This document shows, piece after piece, positions 58,813 through 64,000 of a stretch of 64,000 bases of DNA. The stretch is taken from the NCBI RefSeq assembly GCF_028416575.1, contig NZ_JAMQKB010000001.1:62001-126000 (forward strand), in the 5' to 3' direction. The notes under the pieces are model-generated. The model was not told the DNA's origin, made no database searches, and saw only the letters and a program-made list of their open reading frames with translations. This DNA is from Terrihalobacillus insolitus (GTDB taxonomy: Bacteria > Bacillota > Bacilli > Bacillales > Amphibacillaceae). Numbering within the stretch: the first letter of the stretch is position 1; every line of letters begins with the position of its first letter. A program made the position numbers and the translations under genes.

Positions 58813-58872
58813 AGAGGTTGTTCATTCAAAAAGTCACCAAATGATAAGCGGCTACTTTTTGAACACGCACTT
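58813..58872. repeat. Dispersed repeat R1, mini copy d
   Basis: About 60 bp with both ends joined: AGAGGTTGTTCATTCAAAAA, GTCACCAAATGATAAGCGG, then CTACTTTTTGAACACGCACT. All of the middle is missing. It ends just before the ptsH ribosome site. Confidence 0.75.
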
Positions 58873-58889
58873 ATAGAGGAGGAATAATT

Positions 58890-59156
58890 ATGGTGGAAAG
58901 AACAATAACCATAACAGATGATACTGGTATACACGCACGCCCAGCTACTGTACTTGTTAATCGAGCAGGTGGCTTTGAATCAGACATAAATGTAGAATAC
59001 AAGGATAAAACCGTTAACTTAAAGTCAATAATGGGGATCATGTCTTTAGGCATTCCAAAAGATGCACAGATTAGAATCACCGCTGTAGGCTCCGATGAAG
59101 AAGACGCCATACAAGCAATCGTTGACGTGATTAAAAATGAAGGGTTGGGAGAATAA
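58890..59156 (+). CDS. ptsH: Phosphocarrier protein HPr
   Basis: An 88-residue PTS phosphocarrier. His15 (GIHARPAT) takes phosphate from enzyme I; Ser46 ([12 protein letters not shown]) is the HPr kinase site used for CcpA-mediated catabolite control in Firmicutes. AGAGGAGG precedes the ATG. It is followed 3 bases later by ptsI. In B. subtilis ptsHI lies elsewhere, next to ptsG. Confidence 0.97.
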   Translation: MVERTITITDDTGIHARPATVLVNRAGGFESDINVEYKDKTVNLKSIMGIMSLGIPKDAQIRITAVGSDEEDAIQAIVDVIKNEGLGE

Positions 59157-59159
59157 TTC

Positions 59160-60875
59160 ATGGGTAACATTAATGGCATTGCAGCATCAAGTGGGATTGC
59201 AATCGCAAAAGCATACCATTTAGCAGTCCCAAATCTTTCTTTTGAGAAACGTACGATTGAGAGTTCAGAAGAGGAAATCAATCGTTTAATAGAAGCACTA
59301 GAAACGTCAAAAAAAGAATTAGAGCAAATCAAAGAGAATGCTAAAAAAACACTCGGGGATGAGCATGCTGAAATTTTTTCCGCCCACCTGCTTGTATTAA
59401 GTGATCCTGAAATGATCAATCCGATAAAAGATACAATTGAAACGGAAATGGTGAATGCAGAAGTAGCACTGGACCAAACAGCAAACATGTTTATTGACAT
59501 GTTCAAAAACATGGATAATGCATACATGCGAGAACGAGCTGCAGATATCCAAGATGTTACGAAGCGGGTAATGGCTCATTTATTGCAGGTTTCTTTTCCA
59601 GACCCTGCCTTAATCGACGAAGAAGTCATCATCGTTGCGGAAGATCTTACACCTTCTGATACAGCACAGCTCAACAAACAGTTTGTAAAAGGGTTCACGA
59701 CAAATATTGGAGGTCGCACATCTCACTCTGCTATTATGGCGCGATCACTTGAAATACCTGCGGTTGTAGGAACAAAAACGATTACAGATCAAGCAAACAA
59801 AAATGATCTCGTTATTGTCGATGGAATTGATGGAAAAGTTATTATTAGCCCGACAGAGAAAGAACTCCAATCCTATCAAGAAAAGCAAGGTCAATTTGAA
59901 AAACAAAAAAGAGAGTGGGCCAAGCTGAAAAATGAGCCTACAAAATCTGCTGATGGCGTAAATGTGGAACTTGTTGCAAACATTGGAACGCCTGAGGATG
60001 TTTCTGGTGTTATTTCCAATGGCGGTGAGGGGGTCGGCCTATATCGAACAGAATTTTTATATATGGGGAAAAGCCAACTTCCTACTGAAGAAGAACAATT
60101 TAACGCATACAAATCTGTACTTGAGCAGTTAGGGGAAAAACCAGTTGTTGTTCGTACACTAGACATTGGTGGAGATAAGGAATTGGACTATTTGGACCTT
60201 CCTAAGGAATTGAATCCTTTCTTAGGCTTCCGCGCCATTCGATTGTGTTTAGAACGCGATGATATTTTCCGAGTTCAACTGCGTGCGCTGCTTCGTGCGA
60301 GTGTACACGGGAATTTAAAAATTATGTTCCCGATGATTGCTACTTTAGAAGAATTCCGACAAGCAAAAGCCATTCTTATGGAAGAAAAGGACAGGCTCAT
60401 TTCAGAAGGACATAGTATGTCTGACTCTATAGAAATCGGAATTATGGTCGAAATCCCTTCTACAGCTGTAGCTGCACCTCAATTTGCCAAGGAAGTGGAT
60501 TTCTTTAGTATCGGAACGAATGACTTAATCCAATATACGATGGCAGCCGATCGCATGAATGAACGCGTTTCTTATTTATATCAGCCATATCATCCTGCCA
60601 TATTAAATCTTGTCCATCATGTTATTGAGGCCGCTCATGCAGAAGGTAAATGGGCAGGAATGTGTGGTGAAATGGCAGGCGACTCGATTGCGATCCCAAT
60701 TCTGTTAGGACTTGGATTGGATGAGTTTAGTATGAGTGCAACATCTATTTTACCCGCCAGAACCCAAATTAGAGATTTATCAAAGGCGGAGCTAGTGGGA
60801 TATAAAGATAAACTGTTATCCATGAGCACTGCAGATGAAGTAGAACAGTTTATCAGAGAAAAAACGAACCAATAA
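59160..60875 (+). CDS. ptsI: Phosphoenolpyruvate-protein phosphotransferase (PTS enzyme I)
   Basis: The 571-residue enzyme I transfers phosphate from PEP to HPr. The active histidine lies in [21 protein letters not shown] (about residue 190). The PEP-binding TIM-barrel holds [44 protein letters not shown] and the catalytic-cysteine loop GMCGEMAGD. It is second in the ptsHI operon and ends at a strong terminator, convergent with eno. Confidence 0.97.
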   Translation: MGNINGIAASSGIAIAKAYHLAVPNLSFEKRTIESSEEEINRLIEALETSKKELEQIKENAKKTLGDEHAEIFSAHLLVLSDPEMINPIKDTIETEMVNAEVALDQTANMFIDMFKNMDNAYMRERAADIQDVTKRVMAHLLQVSFPDPALIDEEVIIVAEDLTPSDTAQLNKQFVKGFTTNIGGRTSHSAIMARSLEIPAVVGTKTITDQANKNDLVIVDGIDGKVIISPTEKELQSYQEKQGQFEKQKREWAKLKNEPTKSADGVNVELVANIGTPEDVSGVISNGGEGVGLYRTEFLYMGKSQLPTEEEQFNAYKSVLEQLGEKPVVVRTLDIGGDKELDYLDLPKELNPFLGFRAIRLCLERDDIFRVQLRALLRASVHGNLKIMFPMIATLEEFRQAKAILMEEKDRLISEGHSMSDSIEIGIMVEIPSTAVAAPQFAKEVDFFSIGTNDLIQYTMAADRMNERVSYLYQPYHPAILNLVHHVIEAAHAEGKWAGMCGEMAGDSIAIPILLGLGLDEFSMSATSILPARTQIRDLSKAELVGYKDKLLSMSTADEVEQFIREKTNQ

Positions 60876-60940
60876 AAACCTGCCTACTAGTGCTAAGTGA
60901 TTCGCTTTTAGTAGAAAAAATATAAATAAACAAATTTAAT

Positions 60941-60974
60941 AGCATACCAAATCATGTTCGTGATTTGGTATGCT
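60941..60974 (+). terminator. Terminator after ptsI
   Basis: Arms AGCATACCAAATCA and TGATTTGGTATGCT around a 6-base loop, then ACTTTT; it can also serve eno from the other side. Confidence 0.9.
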
Positions 60975-61054
60975 ACTTTTAATGGATATATCAAGGTTAC
61001 TTCATAACGGAACCGTTTATTCGATATGATCCGTTGTGTTTTTTTATTCACAAA

Positions 61055-62359
<1,305 letters not shown>

Positions 62360-63898
62360 TTATGATTTAATTAGTGATTCACCTGTCATTTCCTTGGGCT
62401 TTTCAACTTGTAAAAGGTCTAATAAGGTAGGGGCTAGATCCCCTAGCTTTCCACCGTCTCTTAGTTCAACCCCTTCTTTTGTTACGATCACTGGAACGGG
62501 ATTTGTCGTGTGTGCGGTCATTGGATTTCCTTCGACTGTGACAACCTCATCCGAGTTGCCGTGGTCCGCTGTGATAATCGCATAACCACCTTTTTCGGTA
62601 ATTTTATCGATAATTTTTCCTAAACAATCATCCACGGTTTCAATCGCCTTAATGGTTGGTTCAAGCTTACCGGAGTGACCAACCATATCTGGGTTTGCAA
62701 AATTTAAAATGATTGCATTCTGCGTTTCTTCATCCAGCTCCTTCAACAGTGCATCGGTTACTTCATATGCGCTCATTTCAGGCTTTAAATCGTACGTTGC
62801 CACCTTAGGAGAATCAATTAAGATTCGTTTTTCCCCAGGAAATTCCTGCTCACGGCCACCACTCATAAAGAATGTTACATGAGGGTATTTTTCTGTTTCG
62901 GCAATGCGCAGCTGGTTTAAGTCATTCTGGGCTAACACTTCTCCAACGGTGTTATCTAAGTTAACAGGTTCATATGCCACGTATCCGTCAACCGTTTCGC
63001 TAAAATTTGTCAAGCCTACGAAATAAATGTTTTTCGGTACATTAGCACCACGATCAAAATCTCTAAAATCGTCATTCGCAAACGTACGTGAAATTTGAAT
63101 CGCACGGTCTGGTCGGAAGTTGTAAAAAATGATCGAGTCCTCATTTTGGATAGTTGCTTTTGGTTCTCCTGCTTCATTCGTAATTACGGATGGAAGCACA
63201 AACTCATCATGTATGCCATTTTCATATGAATCCTCTACAACAGCGATCGGATCGCGATAGGTTGGACCCTCACCATACACCATCGCATCGTAAGCCTTTT
63301 TGACTCGATCCCAGCGTTTGTCTCGATCCATGGAATAGTAGCGGCCTGAAATCGTGGCGAATTCTCCCGCACCATATTCCTTCATCTTTTCTTCGGTTTG
63401 TTGAATGTATGTTTTGGCAGTTTGTGGTCCAACGTCCCTTCCGTCCAAAAATCCATGGACATACACTTTTTCCAAGCCGTTTTCACCCGCCATTTTTAAT
63501 AAAGCGAAAAGGTGGTCGATATGACTGTGCACACCACCATCAGACAACAAGCCGAAGATATGCAAAGCTTTCCCATTTTCCTTGGCATGATTCATTGCAC
63601 GTAAAAATGCTTCATTTTCATAAAAATCGCCATCGCGAACAGACATGTTTACTCGCGTTAAACTTTGGTATACAATCCGTCCAGCTCCAATATTAAGATG
63701 GCCGACTTCTGAATTTCCCATTTGTCCATCTGGTAAACCCACTGCTTCACCTGACGCCTCCAATTGGTTGTGTGGATACTGCTTCCAATAGCGGTCAAAG
63801 TTCGGCTTTTTCGCTTGTTTTACTGCATTCCCCTTTTCTTCATCGCGTATCGCAAAGCCATCCAGGATGATAAGGGCGGCTAGTTTTTTGTTACTCAT
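62360..63898 (-). CDS. gpmI: 2,3-bisphosphoglycerate-independent phosphoglycerate mutase
   Basis: A 512-residue Mn-dependent enzyme interconverting 3- and 2-phosphoglycerate. The catalytic serine is in [14 protein letters not shown] (about residue 62) and metal ligands in [26 protein letters not shown] and [10 protein letters not shown]. Mn dependence makes this form sensitive to pH in sporulating cells. Its ATG overlaps the tpiA stop by 8 bases. Confidence 0.97.
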   Translation of the reverse strand: MSNKKLAALIILDGFAIRDEEKGNAVKQAKKPNFDRYWKQYPHNQLEASGEAVGLPDGQMGNSEVGHLNIGAGRIVYQSLTRVNMSVRDGDFYENEAFLRAMNHAKENGKALHIFGLLSDGGVHSHIDHLFALLKMAGENGLEKVYVHGFLDGRDVGPQTAKTYIQQTEEKMKEYGAGEFATISGRYYSMDRDKRWDRVKKAYDAMVYGEGPTYRDPIAVVEDSYENGIHDEFVLPSVITNEAGEPKATIQNEDSIIFYNFRPDRAIQISRTFANDDFRDFDRGANVPKNIYFVGLTNFSETVDGYVAYEPVNLDNTVGEVLAQNDLNQLRIAETEKYPHVTFFMSGGREQEFPGEKRILIDSPKVATYDLKPEMSAYEVTDALLKELDEETQNAIILNFANPDMVGHSGKLEPTIKAIETVDDCLGKIIDKITEKGGYAIITADHGNSDEVVTVEGNPMTAHTTNPVPVIVTKEGVELRDGGKLGDLAPTLLDLLQVEKPKEMTGESLIKS

Positions 63899-64000
63899 TT
63901 ACACCAGCCTCCACAAGCTGCAAAAATGAATCAGCCTCAAGGCTTGCTCCACCAACTAAAGCACCGTCAATATCGGACCGTAAAAGTAGTTCCTTCACAT
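63891..64000 (-). CDS. tpiA: Triosephosphate isomerase, C-terminal end only
   Basis: The last 36 codons of tpiA are inside the window: [20 protein letters not shown] then [26 protein letters not shown] is the phosphate-binding loop of the enzyme. The gene is not broken; it continues past the window end. It overlaps gpmI by 8 bases (ATGAGTAA), typical of this operon. Confidence 0.95.
   Translation of the reverse strand, partial: VKELLLRSDIDGALVGGASLEADSFLQLVEAGVNE

Noticed and set aside
58871-59527. 218-codon antisense frame over ptsHI
   Set aside because: It is the mirror of the strongly coding ptsH and ptsI genes, Ser/Ile rich, and lacks any family motif.

Overview
The window is a contiguous piece of chromosome from a low-GC, endospore-forming Gram-positive bacterium of the family Bacillaceae. 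Gene order follows the Bacillus subtilis map over long stretches: yutC-lytH-yunBCDE, sufCDSUB, metNPQ, yusE-yusF-gcvH-yusI, fadNAE-fadM, and tpiA-gpmI-eno through secG-est-rnr-smpB-ssrA. Spore genes (YhcN-type lipoprotein, LytH, YunB, alpha/beta SASP, LysM-GH18 cortex hydrolase) confirm a spore former. A MetPS-type sodium symporter and a SulP transporter would fit a salt- or alkali-adapted genus such as Oceanobacillus or Virgibacillus, but the genus is an inference.

Layout. 1-8.8 kb: spore and yun genes, a sodium-coupled transporter with a 34-residue partner subunit, and an HD-GYP phosphodiesterase. 9-14.2 kb: the SUF iron-sulfur cluster operon on the minus strand. 15-18 kb: methionine ABC importer under an S-box (SAM-I) riboswitch. 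18-26.7 kb: yusEF, gcvH, yusI and the fatty-acid beta-oxidation operon fadN-fadA-fadE with a FadR operator, then proline dehydrogenase. 27-28.6 kb: a cyclic-di-GMP-I riboswitch with terminator, a dispersed repeat, an XRE regulator and a second HD-GYP protein. 28.7-37.9 kb: membrane and stress genes, CtaG, a PabB-PabC fusion and a SASP. 37.9-38.9 kb: five tandem copies of a 193-bp palindrome-rich unit. 39-51.5 kb: CvfC-bacilliredoxin pair, two HEPN-MNT toxin-antitoxin pairs, hemolysin III, cell-wall hydrolases, GMP reductase, and a flavin monooxygenase-reductase operon with a divergent HxlR regulator. 51.7-64 kb: tmRNA, smpB, rnr, est, secG, a lipase-like hydrolase, ptsHI, and the lower glycolytic genes eno, gpmI and tpiA (cut by the window end).

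At least two dispersed intergenic repeat families run through the window. R1 has ends GTTCAAAAAGTC / GACTTTTTGAAC and is present as three long copies, one mini copy and several remnants. R2 contains GCGAACTCGTTTCAGCAAGC and is present in four places. Both tend to sit at gene 3' ends or in leaders, and two copies touch or overlap a stop codon (secG, metQ).

The most interesting parts are the cyclic-di-GMP riboswitch placed before a regulator plus HD-GYP gene, the tandem 193-bp array, the paired HEPN-MNT modules, and a strongly structured, unidentified leader before the SulP gene. No CRISPR array, prophage, insertion sequence transposase or rRNA/tRNA gene was seen.
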